DNA of 64,000 nt from Pseudomonas subflava (GTDB lineage: Bacteria > Pseudomonadota > Gammaproteobacteria > Pseudomonadales > Pseudomonadaceae): NCBI RefSeq assembly GCF_023823685.1, contig NZ_JAMXBF010000006.1, positions 1 through 64,000 on the forward strand, read 5' to 3'. The first letter of the stretch is position 1. The number at the start of each line of letters is the position of its first letter. Below, in pieces: positions 42,542-52,593 of the stretch. The translations under genes were made by a program, and so were the position numbers. Below the pieces are notes generated by a model. That model searched no databases. It was not told the DNA's origin and saw only the letters and a program-made list of their open reading frames with translations.

Positions 42542-43561
42542 TCATTTCCTCGGGTCGAAGGCATCGCGGGCGGCTTCGCCGATGAACACCAGCAGGCTGA
42601 GCATCAGCGCCAGCACGGCGAAGGCGGTGATGCCGAGCCAGGGCGCCTGCAGGTTGGCCTTGCCCTGGGCCACCAGCTCGCCCAGCGAGGGCTCGCCGGC
42701 CGGCAGGCCGAAGCCGAGGAAGTCCAGCGAGGTCAGAGTACCGATGGCGCCGGTGAGGATGAAGGGCATGAAGGTCATGGTCGAAACCATGGCGTTGGGC
42801 AGGATGTGGTGGAACATGATGCCGCCGTTGCCCATGCCCAGCGCCCGCGCCGCGCGTACGTATTCGAGGTTGCGGCCGCGGAGGAATTCGGCGCGCACCA
42901 CGTCGACCAGGCTCATCCAGGAGAACAGCAGCATGATGCCCAGCAGCCACCAGAAGTTGGGCTGCACGAAGCTGGCCAGGATGATCAGCAGGTAGAGCAC
43001 CGGCAACCCTGACCAGACTTCGAGGAAGCGCTGCCCGGCCAGGTCGACCCAGCCGCCGTAATAGCCCTGCAGGGCGCCGGCCAGCACGCCGATCAGCGAG
43101 CTGAAGAGGGTCAGCGCCAGGGCGAACAGTACCGACACGCGGAAGCCGTAGATCACCCGCGCCAGCACGTCACGGCCCTGATCGTCGGTGCCCAGCCAGT
43201 TCTGCGCCGAGGGCGGCGCGGGGGCCGGCACCTGCAGCTCGTAGTTGATGCTCGAGTAGTCGAAGGGGATCGGCGGCCAGAGCATCCAGCCGTCCTTTTC
43301 CGCGATCAGCTCGCGGATGTACGGGCTCTTGTAGTTGGCCTGCAGCGGGAATTCGCCGCCGAAGGTGGTCTCCGGGTAGCGCTTGAACACCGGGAAATAC
43401 CACTCGCCGTCATAGCGCACGGCCAGCGGCTTGTCGTTGGCGATCAGCTCGGCGCCGAGGCTCAGCACGAACAGGACGAGGAACAGCCACAGCGACCACC
43501 AGCCGCGCTTGTGCGACTTGAACAGGGCGAAACGGCGTTGATTGAGAGGGGAGAGCGCCAT
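42542..43561 (-). CDS. nppC: peptide-type ABC importer permease (YejE/NppC-like)
   Basis: The 339-residue permease has an N-terminal membrane helix (WWSLWLFLVLFVLSLGAELI). A large periplasmic loop of the YejE type follows (about 45-130, with LRYDGEWYFP-like RYDGEWYFPVF). Five further helices carry a DppC-type EAA loop (FLRGRNLEYVRAARALGMGN). It forms the membrane channel with NppB. It lies one base after nppB and just before nppD, all within a single operon. Confidence 0.92.
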   Translation of the reverse strand: MALSPLNQRRFALFKSHKRGWWSLWLFLVLFVLSLGAELIANDKPLAVRYDGEWYFPVFKRYPETTFGGEFPLQANYKSPYIRELIAEKDGWMLWPPIPFDYSSINYELQVPAPAPPSAQNWLGTDDQGRDVLARVIYGFRVSVLFALALTLFSSLIGVLAGALQGYYGGWVDLAGQRFLEVWSGLPVLYLLIILASFVQPNFWWLLGIMLLFSWMSLVDVVRAEFLRGRNLEYVRAARALGMGNGGIMFHHILPNAMVSTMTFMPFILTGAIGTLTSLDFLGFGLPAGEPSLGELVAQGKANLQAPWLGITAFAVLALMLSLLVFIGEAARDAFDPRK

Positions 43562-43562
43562 A

Positions 43563-44651
43563 TCAGTGCTCCCGGCTTTCGAAGTCGATGCGCGGATCGA
43601 TCAGGGTGTACATCAGGTCGCTCACCAGCTTGGCCAGCAGGCCGAACAGAGAAAAGATGAACAGGGTGCCAAACACCACCGGGTAGTCACGGTTGACGAT
43701 GGACTCGAAGCCCAGCAGGCCCAGGCCGTCGAGGGAGAAGATCACCTCGATGAGCATGGAGCCGGCGAAGAAGATGCCGAGGAAGGCGGCCGGGAAGCCG
43801 GCGACCACGATCAGCATGGCGTTGCGGAACACATGGCCATAGAGCACGCGGCGGTCGGTCAGGCCCTTGGCGCGGGCTGTGACCACGTACTGCTTGCCGA
43901 TCTCGTCGAGGAAGCTGTTCTTGGTCAGCAGGGTGAGGGTGGCGAAGTTGCCGATCACCAGGGCGGTCACCGGCAGGGCCAGGTGCCAGAAGTAGTCGAG
44001 GATCTTGCCGCCCAGGCTGAGTTGGTCGAAGTTGCCCGACGTGAGCCCGCGCAGGGGGAACCAGTCCCAGTAGCTGCCCCCGGCGAATAGCACGATCAGC
44101 AGGATGGCGAAGAGAAACGCGGGAATGGCGTAGCCGATGATGATCGCAGAGCTGGTCCAGACATCGAAGGCGCTGCCGTGGCGGGTGGCCTTGGCGATGC
44201 CGAGCGGAATGGAGATCAGATAGGTGATCAGGGTGCTCCACAGGCCCAGCGAGATGGATACCGGCATCTTCTCGAGGATCAGATCGACCACCGTGGCGTC
44301 GCGGAAGAAGCTCTCGCCGAAGTCCAGCTGGGCGTAGCTCTTGAGCATCAGCCAGAAGCGCTCGGGGGCCGACTTGTCGAAGCCGTACATCTTCTCGATC
44401 TCGGCGACCAGCTCCGGGTCCAGGCCTTGGGCGCCGCGGTAGTTGGCACCGGCCGAGGCGACCTCGCCGCCACCGCCGGAGACCCGCGCGGTGGCACCGC
44501 CGGAGGCGGCGTCGAAGCCTTCCAGCTTGGCGATCATCTGCTCCACCGGGCCACCGGGCGCGGCCTGGACGATGATGAAGTTGATCAGCAGTATGCCGAG
44601 CAGGGTGGGGATGATCAGCAGCAGGCGGCGGACGATATAGGCCAGCATCAA
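43563..44651 (-). CDS. nppB: peptide-type ABC importer permease (YejB/NppB-like)
   Basis: The 362-residue DppB/OppB-type permease starts with the typical [19 protein letters not shown] helix. It has a longer first periplasmic loop (about 30-115) as in YejB. Its EAA loop is [24 protein letters not shown] (about 258-281). It overlaps the nppA2 end by four bases (ATGA). Confidence 0.92.
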   Translation of the reverse strand: MMLAYIVRRLLLIIPTLLGILLINFIIVQAAPGGPVEQMIAKLEGFDAASGGATARVSGGGGEVASAGANYRGAQGLDPELVAEIEKMYGFDKSAPERFWLMLKSYAQLDFGESFFRDATVVDLILEKMPVSISLGLWSTLITYLISIPLGIAKATRHGSAFDVWTSSAIIIGYAIPAFLFAILLIVLFAGGSYWDWFPLRGLTSGNFDQLSLGGKILDYFWHLALPVTALVIGNFATLTLLTKNSFLDEIGKQYVVTARAKGLTDRRVLYGHVFRNAMLIVVAGFPAAFLGIFFAGSMLIEVIFSLDGLGLLGFESIVNRDYPVVFGTLFIFSLFGLLAKLVSDLMYTLIDPRIDFESREH

Positions 44652-46477
44652 TTAGCTTCCTGCGCGTTCGTGTCGGTTGGGGCCGGCGCGGTGCGGTGGA
44701 GCGGCTGCTCTTCCCACCAGGTGAGCAGGCCGAAGTCGGACAGCGGGGTGATCTCGGGGCGGCCGAAGCGCTTCCAGTAGGCCACGCGCCAGGCGTCCAC
44801 GTAGTAGTTAGGCACCACGTAGTGGCCCCACAGCAGCGCCCGGTCCAGCGCGCGCGCGTGGGTAATCAGCGACTGCCGGGAGTCGGCGCGGATCAGGCCC
44901 TCGACCAGCTTGTCGATGGCCGGGTCGCGCAGGCCGATGTAGTTCTTGCTGCCCGGCTTGTCGGCGCTGCTGGAATGCCACATGTCCAGCTGCTCGTTGC
45001 CGGGCGAGTTGGATTGGGCCCAGACGGCCGAGGTCATGTCGTAGTCCCAGTCGCGCAGCCGGTTGATGTACTGCGACATGTCGACCCGGCGGATCTGCAG
45101 ATCGATGCCCAGCTCCGCCAGGTTGCGCTTGAACGGCAGCACGACCCGCTCCAGGTTCGGCTGGAAGTTGAGGAACTCGAAGGCTAGCGGCTTGCCGTCC
45201 GGGCCGACCATCTTGTCGTCGACGATGCGGTAGCCGGCCTCGGTGAGCAGCTGGAAGGCGCGGCGGCTCTGCTCGCGGATGATGCCGCTGCCGTTGCTGA
45301 CCGGCGGCCTGAATTCCTGGCTGAAGACCTCTGGCGGCAGCTGTTCGCGCAGCGGCTCGAGCAGCTTCAGCTCGGCCTCGTCCGGCAGGCCGGTGGCGGC
45401 CATCTCGGAGTTCTCGAAGTAGCTGCGGGTGCGCTTGTAGTCGCCATAGAAGATCTGCTTCCTGGCCCACTCGAAGTCGAACAATTGGGCGATAGCCTCG
45501 CGCACCCGGCGGTCCTGGAACATCGGGCGGCGCAGGTTGAACACATAACCCTGCATGCCCGCGGGTACGTACTTGGGAATGGACACCTGGACGAACTTGC
45601 CGTCGCGCAGCGCCGGCGAGTCGTAGCCGGTGTTCCAGTCCTTGGCGGAGTACTCTTCGTTGACATCGAAGTGCCCGGCCTTGAAGGCCTCCAGGGCCAC
45701 CTGGGTATCGCGGTAGTAATCGACGCGGATGCGGTCGAAGTTGTACAGGCCGCGGCTCACCGGCAGATCCTTGGCCCACCAGTCCTTGACCCGCTCCAGC
45801 TCGAGGGAGCTGCCCGGCGAGAACTTGCCGATGCGATAGGGACCGCTGCCCAGCGGCGGCTCCAGGCCACCCTTGGCGAAGTCGCGGCTGGCCCACCAGT
45901 GCTTGGGCAGCACCGGGAGCTGGCCGAGGATCATCGGCAGTTCGCGGTTGTCCTTGTGCTTGAAGTCGAAGCGCACCGTGAGCTTGTCCTCGGCCACCAC
46001 TTGCGCCACGTCGGCGTAATAGTGGCGGTACAGCGGATCGCCTTTTTCCAGCAGCGTGTGGAAGGTGAAGATCACGTCCTCGGCGGTGATCGGCGTGCCG
46101 TCGTGGAAGCGCGCCTTCGGGTTGAGGAGGTAGCGCACATGGCTGTTGTCCGGCGCCTTGTCGATCTTCTCGGCAACCAGGCCGTATTCGGTGAAGGGCT
46201 CGTCCAGCGAGTGATAGGTCAGGGTGTCGTAGATCGCACCGATGCCGGCCGGATTGCCCTTGGGAATGAACGGGTTGAAGCTGTCGAAGCCACCTATGCC
46301 GCGCTGGCGCAGGAGGCCGCCCTTGGGCGCCTCGGGGTTCACGTAGTCGAAGTGCTGGAAGTTCGCCGGGTATTTGGGCGCTTCGTCGTAGAGGGTGATG
46401 GCGTGTCGGGGTTCGGCCTGGGCCGCGCCGGTCAGCATCAGCAGGGCGACGCCGAAAGCGCGTAGGGGCAGGGTCAT
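44648..46477 (-). CDS. nppA2: extracellular solute-binding protein of the peptide-type importer (second copy)
   Basis: The 609-residue SBP_bac_5-type protein has a signal peptide (about 1-21, [14 protein letters not shown]). It carries the YejA-like opening [19 protein letters not shown] and a typical DppA/OppA lobe pattern ([30 protein letters not shown]). It is a tandem paralogue of the upstream gene, and both are 609 residues long. Its start overlaps the end of nppA1 (ATGA) and its end overlaps nppB (ATGA). It delivers peptides or peptide-like ligands from the periplasm to NppBC. Confidence 0.92.
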   Translation of the reverse strand: MTLPLRAFGVALLMLTGAAQAEPRHAITLYDEAPKYPANFQHFDYVNPEAPKGGLLRQRGIGGFDSFNPFIPKGNPAGIGAIYDTLTYHSLDEPFTEYGLVAEKIDKAPDNSHVRYLLNPKARFHDGTPITAEDVIFTFHTLLEKGDPLYRHYYADVAQVVAEDKLTVRFDFKHKDNRELPMILGQLPVLPKHWWASRDFAKGGLEPPLGSGPYRIGKFSPGSSLELERVKDWWAKDLPVSRGLYNFDRIRVDYYRDTQVALEAFKAGHFDVNEEYSAKDWNTGYDSPALRDGKFVQVSIPKYVPAGMQGYVFNLRRPMFQDRRVREAIAQLFDFEWARKQIFYGDYKRTRSYFENSEMAATGLPDEAELKLLEPLREQLPPEVFSQEFRPPVSNGSGIIREQSRRAFQLLTEAGYRIVDDKMVGPDGKPLAFEFLNFQPNLERVVLPFKRNLAELGIDLQIRRVDMSQYINRLRDWDYDMTSAVWAQSNSPGNEQLDMWHSSSADKPGSKNYIGLRDPAIDKLVEGLIRADSRQSLITHARALDRALLWGHYVVPNYYVDAWRVAYWKRFGRPEITPLSDFGLLTWWEEQPLHRTAPAPTDTNAQEAN

Positions 46478-48303
46478 CGAGCGGTCTCCGTGGGCTTCAG
46501 CCACCAGGCCCGCAGCCCGAGGGTGTAGGGCGGGGTGGTGACGAAGGCGAACCGATTGCGGTACGCCAGACGATGGTGATTGATGTGCCAGTTGGGAATG
46601 CTGTAGTGCTGCCAGAGCAGCACGCGGTCGAGCGCGCGCGCCGCAGACACCTGCTCCTCGCGGCTCTGCGCGGCGAGCAGTTTGTCGAGTAGTGCGTCCA
46701 CCACGGGGTGGCGCACGCCTGCGTAGTTCTTGCTGCCCTTCACGCCGGCCTGGCTGGAGTGGAAGTACAGCCACTGTTCCAGGCCGGGATTGAGGCTCTG
46801 CGGCAGGGTCATGAGGATCATGTCGTAGTCGAACTGGTCGAGGCGCTGCTTGTACTGGGCGCGGTCGACGGTGCGCAGATCGGCCTGGATGCCGATGCTG
46901 GCGAGGTTCTCGGTGTAGGGCTGGAGGATGCGCTCCAGGTTAGGGTTGACCAGCAGGATCTCGAAGCGCAAGGCCTCGCCCCTGGCGTTGACCAGTCGCT
47001 GGCCGGAAGGTTTCCAGCCGGCCTCGGCGAGCAGGCCGAGGGCGCGACGCAGGGTCTCGCGCGGGATGCCGCGGCCGTCGGTGGCGGGCAGGGTGAATTG
47101 CTGGGTGAAGAGCTTGGCCGGCAGTTGCTTGCGATAGGGCGACAACATCAGCCATTCGCCGCCCTCCGGCTTGCCGGTCGCACTGAATTCGCTGTTGGGG
47201 TAGTAGCTGGTGCTGCGCCTGTAGGCACTGTTGAACAGCGCGCGGTTGGTCCATTCGAAGTCGAACATCAGGCCCAGGGCCTCGCGCACCTTGCGCTGGG
47301 CGAAGGTGTCGCGGCGGCTGTTCATGAACAGCGCCTGGGTCTGGGTGGGGATCTGGTGCGGGATTTCGGCGCGGATCACGTCGCCGCGGGCGATGGCCGG
47401 AAAGCGGTAGCCGTTGGCCCAGTTCTTCGCCTGGTGTTCGACATAGAAGTCGAATTCGCCGGCCTTGAACGCCTCGAAGGCGACGCTGCTGTCGCGGTAG
47501 AACTCCACCTCGACCCGGTCGAAGTTGTACTTGCCACGGTTCACCGCCAGCTTCTCGCCCCACCAGTCCTTGACCCGCTCGAACACCAGGCGCCGGCCCG
47601 GCTCGACCTGGGCGATGCGGTAGGGGCCGCTGCCCAGTGGCACGTCGAAGCTGGTGGCCTTGAAGTCGCGGTTCTTCCAGTAGTGCTGGGCCAGCACCGG
47701 CAGCTCGCCCAGGCGCAGGATCAGCAGCGGATTGCCCGCGCGCTTGAGCACGAAGCGGATGCGGTGGCGGTCGAGGATGTCGACCCGCTGCACCTCCTGC
47801 AGGTAGGTGCGGTATTGCGGGTGTCCGTCGCGGACCAGGGTGCGGTAGGAAAACGCCACGTCGTAAGCGGTGATCGGCTTGCCGTCGTGGAAGCGTGCCT
47901 CCTTGCGTAGGTTGAACACCACCCAGCTGCGGTCTTCGTTGTACTCCACGCTCTTGGCGATCAGCCCGTAGCTCGAGGCCGGCTCGTCGCCGGACGGGTC
48001 GTAGGGGCCGGTACCGACCATCAGCGGCTCGTTGAAGTCGCTGACCCCGTAATGCAGGAAGTTGGGCGCCGCCGAGGGGCTGCTGCCCTTGAAACTGTAG
48101 GGGTTGAGCGTGTCGAACGTGCCAAGGGCCATGACGCGCAGGGTGCCGCCCTTGGGCGCACCGGGGTTCACCCAGTCGAAGTGGGTGAAGCTGGCCGGGT
48201 ACTTGAGCGCGCCGAACTGGGCGTAACCGTGGCTTTCGCTGAGGGTCGCGAAGGCGGGAAAGCTCATGGCCAGGCCGAAGATCAGCGAGAGGAGGAGACG
48301 CAT
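46474..48303 (-). CDS. nppA1: extracellular solute-binding protein of the peptide-type importer (first copy)
   Basis: The 609-residue SBP_bac_5-type protein has the signal peptide LLLSLIFGLAMSFPAFA. The YejA-like opening YPASFTHFDWVNPGAPKGG and the lobe motif [14 protein letters not shown] closely parallel the downstream copy. The start at 48303 (MRLLLSLIF) makes a clean signal peptide; an ATG at 48324 would add seven residues and cannot be excluded. It is the first gene of nppA1A2BCD-fabI. Two binding proteins for one permease suggest different ligand preferences. Confidence 0.9.
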   Translation of the reverse strand: MRLLLSLIFGLAMSFPAFATLSESHGYAQFGALKYPASFTHFDWVNPGAPKGGTLRVMALGTFDTLNPYSFKGSSPSAAPNFLHYGVSDFNEPLMVGTGPYDPSGDEPASSYGLIAKSVEYNEDRSWVVFNLRKEARFHDGKPITAYDVAFSYRTLVRDGHPQYRTYLQEVQRVDILDRHRIRFVLKRAGNPLLILRLGELPVLAQHYWKNRDFKATSFDVPLGSGPYRIAQVEPGRRLVFERVKDWWGEKLAVNRGKYNFDRVEVEFYRDSSVAFEAFKAGEFDFYVEHQAKNWANGYRFPAIARGDVIRAEIPHQIPTQTQALFMNSRRDTFAQRKVREALGLMFDFEWTNRALFNSAYRRSTSYYPNSEFSATGKPEGGEWLMLSPYRKQLPAKLFTQQFTLPATDGRGIPRETLRRALGLLAEAGWKPSGQRLVNARGEALRFEILLVNPNLERILQPYTENLASIGIQADLRTVDRAQYKQRLDQFDYDMILMTLPQSLNPGLEQWLYFHSSQAGVKGSKNYAGVRHPVVDALLDKLLAAQSREEQVSAARALDRVLLWQHYSIPNWHINHHRLAYRNRFAFVTTPPYTLGLRAWWLKPTETAR

Positions 48304-48548
48304 CGGGTGCGGAATCCGGTCCATGGGGCTTGTGGCGGCCTCTGTGGGGGCAGGTGGATCGTGTGCGCGTTGCCGCCGAGGGTGGCCGTCCGGCCTTACC
48401 GTTGCGTGCTGCACAGGCCTGCCTGCAGGCCGGCTGGTTGTTTGGTCCGTACAGTAACAGCTTGTATAGGCTGGAAAAAGAGTGCCTTATTCGGCCCCTG
48501 TGCCATCAATTTGATTACACTGAAACAAATTGCAATGAGGTTGCTGTC

Positions 48549-49991
48549 TTGGCGGAACGCAGTATCGGGTTACAGGCATGGATAGACCGTTTGAATCAGG
48601 CCGAATTGCCAGCTCTCGCCGCCGTGGTGCAGGACCTTCATCGCCTGTCGCAGGCCGACAAGGCCTCGGTGCAGCAGCTGGCAGACCTGCTGCTGCGCGA
48701 CGCCTCGCTCACCTCCAAGGTGCTGCGGGTTGGTAACAGCGCCTACTACAACCCCTCGCAGGAAAGCATCCGCACCATCTCGCGGGCCATCGTGCTGATC
48801 GGCTTCGATAACGTGCGACTGATCGGCATGTCAGTCAGCCTTATCGACAGCCTGCTGACCAAGGTGCCGCGCGAGCAGCTGCAGATGTTGCTGGCGCGCT
48901 CGTTCCACGCCGCCGTGCAGGCGCGCAACATCGCCGGCTACGTGCTGACCCGGAACCAGGAAGAGGTGTTCATCGCCGCCCTGTTGCACACGGTGGGCGA
49001 GCTGGCCTTCTGGGCCTGTGGTGGCGAGCAGGCCGATGAGCTGGCCGATGCTCTGCAACAGCCGGGCATCGATGCCGACGACGCGGTGCGCCAGGTGCTC
49101 GGCACCAGCTTCCGCCAGCTCACCCAGGGCCTGGTGAAGAGCTGGAACCTCGGCGAGCTGGCCAGCTTCGCCCACGGCAGCGGCAACCAGCACGACCCCG
49201 CGGTGCGTGCGGTCAGCCTGGGCGTGAAGATCAGCGAGGCGGCGCTGGACGGCTGGGACTCGCCGGAGATGGAAAAGCTGGTGCAGCAACTGGCCGACTT
49301 CACCGGCGTGAGCCCGGAGGACGCGCTCAAGCAGGTGCTGGAAAGTGCCGAAGAGGCGGTCGAAGTGGCTGCTACCTTCGGCGCCAGCCAGTTGTGCCGG
49401 CTGATCCCCAATACCGACCCGGAACAGATCAAGCTGCAGCAGCAGGAACGCAAGGCCAGGCTGCTGCAGCCGGACCTGCTGGTGCTGCAACAGGCCCTGC
49501 AGGACCTGGGCATGATGGTCAACCAGAAGGGCGATGTCGGGATGGTCCTCGACACCCTGCTCAAGGGCTTGCATCAGGGCGCCGGCCTGGAGCGGGTGAT
49601 GCTCGCCGTGCTGGCCGACGGACAGACCAGCTTCCGCGTCAAACGGGCGGTGGGCGAGGGCACCGAGCAGTGGCTGAGCGACTTCCGCCTGCCGGCCAAG
49701 CAGGCCGAGCAGCCACACATCTTCAGCTACGCGCTGCGCAACCGTGAGGCGATCTGGATGGGCGTGCCGGCCAGCTACAACCTGGCCGAGCTGGTGACCC
49801 TGCCGATGCGTCAGCTGCTCGGCCAGGGTATGTTCTTCATCGCCCCGCTATTGGCCGGCACCCGCGAGATCGGCGTGCTCTACGCCGACAACCGTCTCTC
49901 CGGGCGGGCGCTGAAACACGAGCAGTTCGTCGCCTTCCAGCGCTTCACCCAGCTCACCGGCCGCTGCCTGGAGGCGCTGGGCAAGCGCTGA
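48549..49991 (+). CDS. HDOD domain signalling protein with C-terminal GAF-like domain
   Basis: The 480-residue protein has an N-terminal HDOD domain (about 15-220, with ASLTSKVLRVGNSAYYNP and ISRAIVLIGFDNVRLIGMSVS). A helical linker follows, then a GAF-like domain (about 325-475). HDOD proteins lack a full HD catalytic set and act as protein-interaction modules in signalling. I choose a TTG start at 48549 because GAGG stands eight bases upstream and no ATG or GTG in frame fits; the longer frame from 48330 covers non-conserved leader. It is divergent from the npp operon. Confidence 0.85.
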   Translation: MAERSIGLQAWIDRLNQAELPALAAVVQDLHRLSQADKASVQQLADLLLRDASLTSKVLRVGNSAYYNPSQESIRTISRAIVLIGFDNVRLIGMSVSLIDSLLTKVPREQLQMLLARSFHAAVQARNIAGYVLTRNQEEVFIAALLHTVGELAFWACGGEQADELADALQQPGIDADDAVRQVLGTSFRQLTQGLVKSWNLGELASFAHGSGNQHDPAVRAVSLGVKISEAALDGWDSPEMEKLVQQLADFTGVSPEDALKQVLESAEEAVEVAATFGASQLCRLIPNTDPEQIKLQQQERKARLLQPDLLVLQQALQDLGMMVNQKGDVGMVLDTLLKGLHQGAGLERVMLAVLADGQTSFRVKRAVGEGTEQWLSDFRLPAKQAEQPHIFSYALRNREAIWMGVPASYNLAELVTLPMRQLLGQGMFFIAPLLAGTREIGVLYADNRLSGRALKHEQFVAFQRFTQLTGRCLEALGKR

Positions 49992-50031
49992 GAAGGCGCG
50001 GCGGCCCAAGCCAAAAGTCGTGCTGTCGATT

Positions 50032-50054
50032 CCCTCTCCGGTTCGTGGAGAGGG
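50032..50054. repeat. CTCTCC hairpin, same type as at 2293-2417
   Basis: CCCTCTCC / GGAGAGGG with a seven-base loop lies between the HDOD gene and the convergent mltD gene. It is a third copy of the motif seen twice near 2.3 kb. Confidence 0.65.
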
Positions 50055-50100
50055 TTGGCGGAGCGCGGGCTCATGAAGGCGCCCGACTCGGAGCATGCAG

Positions 50101-51672
50101 TCAGTCGAGATACAGCGTCAGCGTCTGCCCCGGCTTCAGCGCACGGCTGTCGCTGCGCGGATTCCAACGCTGCAGGTGCTGGAGGTCGACCTTGAAGCGT
50201 TGGGCGATCAGGTACATGGAGTCGCCACTCTTGACCCGGTAGTAGGTCACGTTCTGCCGTTCGCCGGCCTTCTGTTGCGGCGCGGCGGCCACGGTGCTGC
50301 CGCCGCGAAGCACCAGTTCCTGTCCGAGGCGCAGCTTGCTGCGGGCGGTGAGGCCGTTCCAGCGCTGCAGGTCCTTGAGCGATACGCCGTGGGTATTGGC
50401 GATCTGCCAGAGCGTGTCGCCGCTCTTGATCTTGTAGCGGCGCGCCTGGGTGACGGGCGCCTTGGCCACCTGTTCGTGCAGCGCGCGGGCGGGTTCGCCG
50501 CCGACCTGGCCGGGAATCTCGAGCATCTGGCCGACGCGCAGGTGATTGCTGCGCAGCTTGTTGACGTCCTTGAGCGTGGCGACCGTCAGGTGGTGGCGAT
50601 TGGCGATGCTGTGCAGGTTGTCGCCCGAGCGCACCCGGTACTGTTGCCACTGCACGCGATCCTCGGGCTTCATCAGGGCCAGGCTGGAGTTGAACTGCTC
50701 GGCCTTGCCGATCGGCACCAGCAAATGCAGCGGGCCGTCCATGGTGATGCCTCGCTTGAAGGCCGGATTGAGGCTTTCCAGCTCTTCTTCTTCCATGTCG
50801 ACCATGGCCGCCAGCTGCGCCAGGTCCAGCCCGGGCTTGCTGGCGACCTGCTCGAAGTAGGGCTCGTTGGCGATGGGGTTGAGGGAAACGCCGTACGCCT
50901 CCGGCGACATGATGATCTGCGAGAGCGCCAGCAGCTTCGGCACGTAGTCCTGGGTTTCTTTCGGCAGCGGCAGGTTCCAGTAGTCGGTCGGCAGGCCGAG
51001 GCGCTGGTTGCGCTCGATGGCGCGGCTCACCGTGCCTTCGCCGGCGTTGTACGCGGCCAGCGCCAGCAGCCAGTCGCCGTTGAACATGTCGTGCAGGCGA
51101 CCGAGGTAGTTGAGCGCGGCATTGGTGGAGGCGGTGATGTCGCGGCGGCCGTCGTACCAGTTGGTCTGGCGCAGATTGAAGTAGCGGCCGGTGGAAGGAA
51201 TGAACTGCCAGATGCCGACGGCATGGCTGCGCGAGTACGCGTAGGGGTTGTAGGCGCTTTCGATCACCGGCAGCAGCGCCAGTTCCATCGGCATGTCGCG
51301 CTCTTCCAGGCGCTCCACCACGTAGTGGATATAGAGGCTGCCGCGGGTGCTGGCGCTTTCCAGGAAGGAGGGGTTGCTGACGAACCACAGGCGCTGGTTC
51401 TCGATACGAGGGTTGACGCCGATCTGCTCCTGCAGCGCGAAGCCATCACGCATGCGCTCCCAGATGTCCTTGGGCGCCTCCACCTGCACCGTATCGCTGA
51501 GCCATTCCGGCTCCTGCTCCAGCGTCACCGCGCGGTCGGTGTCGACGCCTTCGTCATCGCCCGTATCCATGCTCTGACAGCCGGCCAGAGACACGAAAAA
51601 CACTACCGCCAGAGCCCTCGCTGCCCGCGCAAACGTCGTCGATTCAAGGGTTCCAAAAGGTAATAAAAGCAT
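50101..51672 (-). CDS. mltD: membrane-bound lytic murein transglycosylase D (lipoprotein)
   Basis: The 523-residue lipoprotein cleaves peptidoglycan glycan strands, forming 1,6-anhydro-muramic ends. The signal ends at a lipobox (VSLAGC, Cys about 33). The family 1D catalytic domain has the Glu in LPVIESAYNP (about 155) and GIWQFIPSTGRYF. Three LysM repeats follow (about 335-380, 400-445 and 475-520; YRVRSGDNL, YKIKSGDTL and YRVKSGDSM). It lies downstream of gloB with its own promoter at 51710-51738. Confidence 0.95.
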   Translation of the reverse strand: MLLLPFGTLESTTFARAARALAVVFFVSLAGCQSMDTGDDEGVDTDRAVTLEQEPEWLSDTVQVEAPKDIWERMRDGFALQEQIGVNPRIENQRLWFVSNPSFLESASTRGSLYIHYVVERLEERDMPMELALLPVIESAYNPYAYSRSHAVGIWQFIPSTGRYFNLRQTNWYDGRRDITASTNAALNYLGRLHDMFNGDWLLALAAYNAGEGTVSRAIERNQRLGLPTDYWNLPLPKETQDYVPKLLALSQIIMSPEAYGVSLNPIANEPYFEQVASKPGLDLAQLAAMVDMEEEELESLNPAFKRGITMDGPLHLLVPIGKAEQFNSSLALMKPEDRVQWQQYRVRSGDNLHSIANRHHLTVATLKDVNKLRSNHLRVGQMLEIPGQVGGEPARALHEQVAKAPVTQARRYKIKSGDTLWQIANTHGVSLKDLQRWNGLTARSKLRLGQELVLRGGSTVAAAPQQKAGERQNVTYYRVKSGDSMYLIAQRFKVDLQHLQRWNPRSDSRALKPGQTLTLYLD

Positions 51673-51709
51673 TGGTTTCTAGTATCTGCCGGCGAAAAAA
51701 ATTCCGGGG

Positions 51710-51738
51710 ATTCTAGAAACGGCCCCTGGGGTGGTCAA
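51710..51738 (-). promoter_or_regulatory. sigma-70 promoter of mltD
   Basis: On the minus strand TTGACC and TAGAAT are separated by exactly 17 bases. The transcript would start about 30 bases before the mltD ATG. A GGCCCTGG hairpin that may end the gloB transcript overlaps the -35 side. Confidence 0.7.
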
Positions 51739-51764
51739 GTTTTCACCAGGGCCCGAGAAGTGTT

Positions 51765-52547
51765 CTAGCTCGCCTTGAAATGGTCCTTCCAGTCGCGCAG
51801 GCAGGCAAAAACCTGGGCTTGCGTCCGCTGCTGTCTGCCGTTCCGCTGGTCGAGTAATTGTTTAACGGATGTTTCGTTGCAGCGCAGGAACGGGTTGGTC
51901 GCCTTCTCCAGGCCGAGGCTCGACGGCAGGCTGATGCGCCCGGCGGCGCGCCAGGCCTCGACCTCGGCGAAGCGTGCGGCGATGGCCGGGTTGTCGGGCT
52001 CAACCGCGCGGGCGAAATGCAGGTTACTCAGGGTGTACTCGTGGGTGCAGTAGACGGCAGTGGCGTCGGGCAGGGCCGCCAAACGGCCCAGGGATTCGTG
52101 CATCTGCGCAGGCGTGCCCTCGAACAGGCGCCCGCAGCCGGCGGCGAACAGGGTGTCGCCGCAGAACAGCCAGCCTTCGTCTTTCTGGTAGTAGGCGATA
52201 TGGCCCAGGGTGTGACCGGGCACCGCATAGATAAGGAAGCTGCGGCCGAGCACTTCTACGCTGTCGCCCTCGTCCAGGGCCAGGTCGCGGGCCGGGATGT
52301 TCTCGTGCGCCGGGCCGCTGACGCGCGCGCCGGTCGCGGCTTTCAGTGTGGCCACACCGCCGACGTGGTCCGGATGATGGTGGGTGACGAGGACGTCGGT
52401 GAGCTGCCAGTCCGGGTGCGCTGCCAGCCAGTTCAGCACCGGCGCGGCGTCGCCCGGGTCGACCACGGCGCAGCGGCGGGCGCCGGTATCCTGCAGTAGC
52501 CAGATGTAGTTGTCGCTGAACGCGGGAAGGGCATCGATCTGAATCAT
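51765..52547 (-). CDS. gloB: hydroxyacylglutathione hydrolase (glyoxalase II)
   Basis: The 260-residue metallo-beta-lactamase-fold enzyme hydrolyses S-lactoylglutathione in methylglyoxal detoxification. The metal-binding motif is [10 protein letters not shown] (about 52-61). Further ligands are in [28 protein letters not shown] and CTHEYTLSN. The start at 52547 ([10 protein letters not shown]) equals the P. aeruginosa form; an ATG at 52562 would add five residues. It is divergent from the methyltransferase gene across a large imperfect palindrome. Confidence 0.95.
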   Translation of the reverse strand: MIQIDALPAFSDNYIWLLQDTGARRCAVVDPGDAAPVLNWLAAHPDWQLTDVLVTHHHPDHVGGVATLKAATGARVSGPAHENIPARDLALDEGDSVEVLGRSFLIYAVPGHTLGHIAYYQKDEGWLFCGDTLFAAGCGRLFEGTPAQMHESLGRLAALPDATAVYCTHEYTLSNLHFARAVEPDNPAIAARFAEVEAWRAAGRISLPSSLGLEKATNPFLRCNETSVKQLLDQRNGRQQRTQAQVFACLRDWKDHFKAS

Positions 52548-52593
52548 GTTCGGGGTCGCCATTCGGGAAGCAATGGCGCATCTTAAGCGCTGA

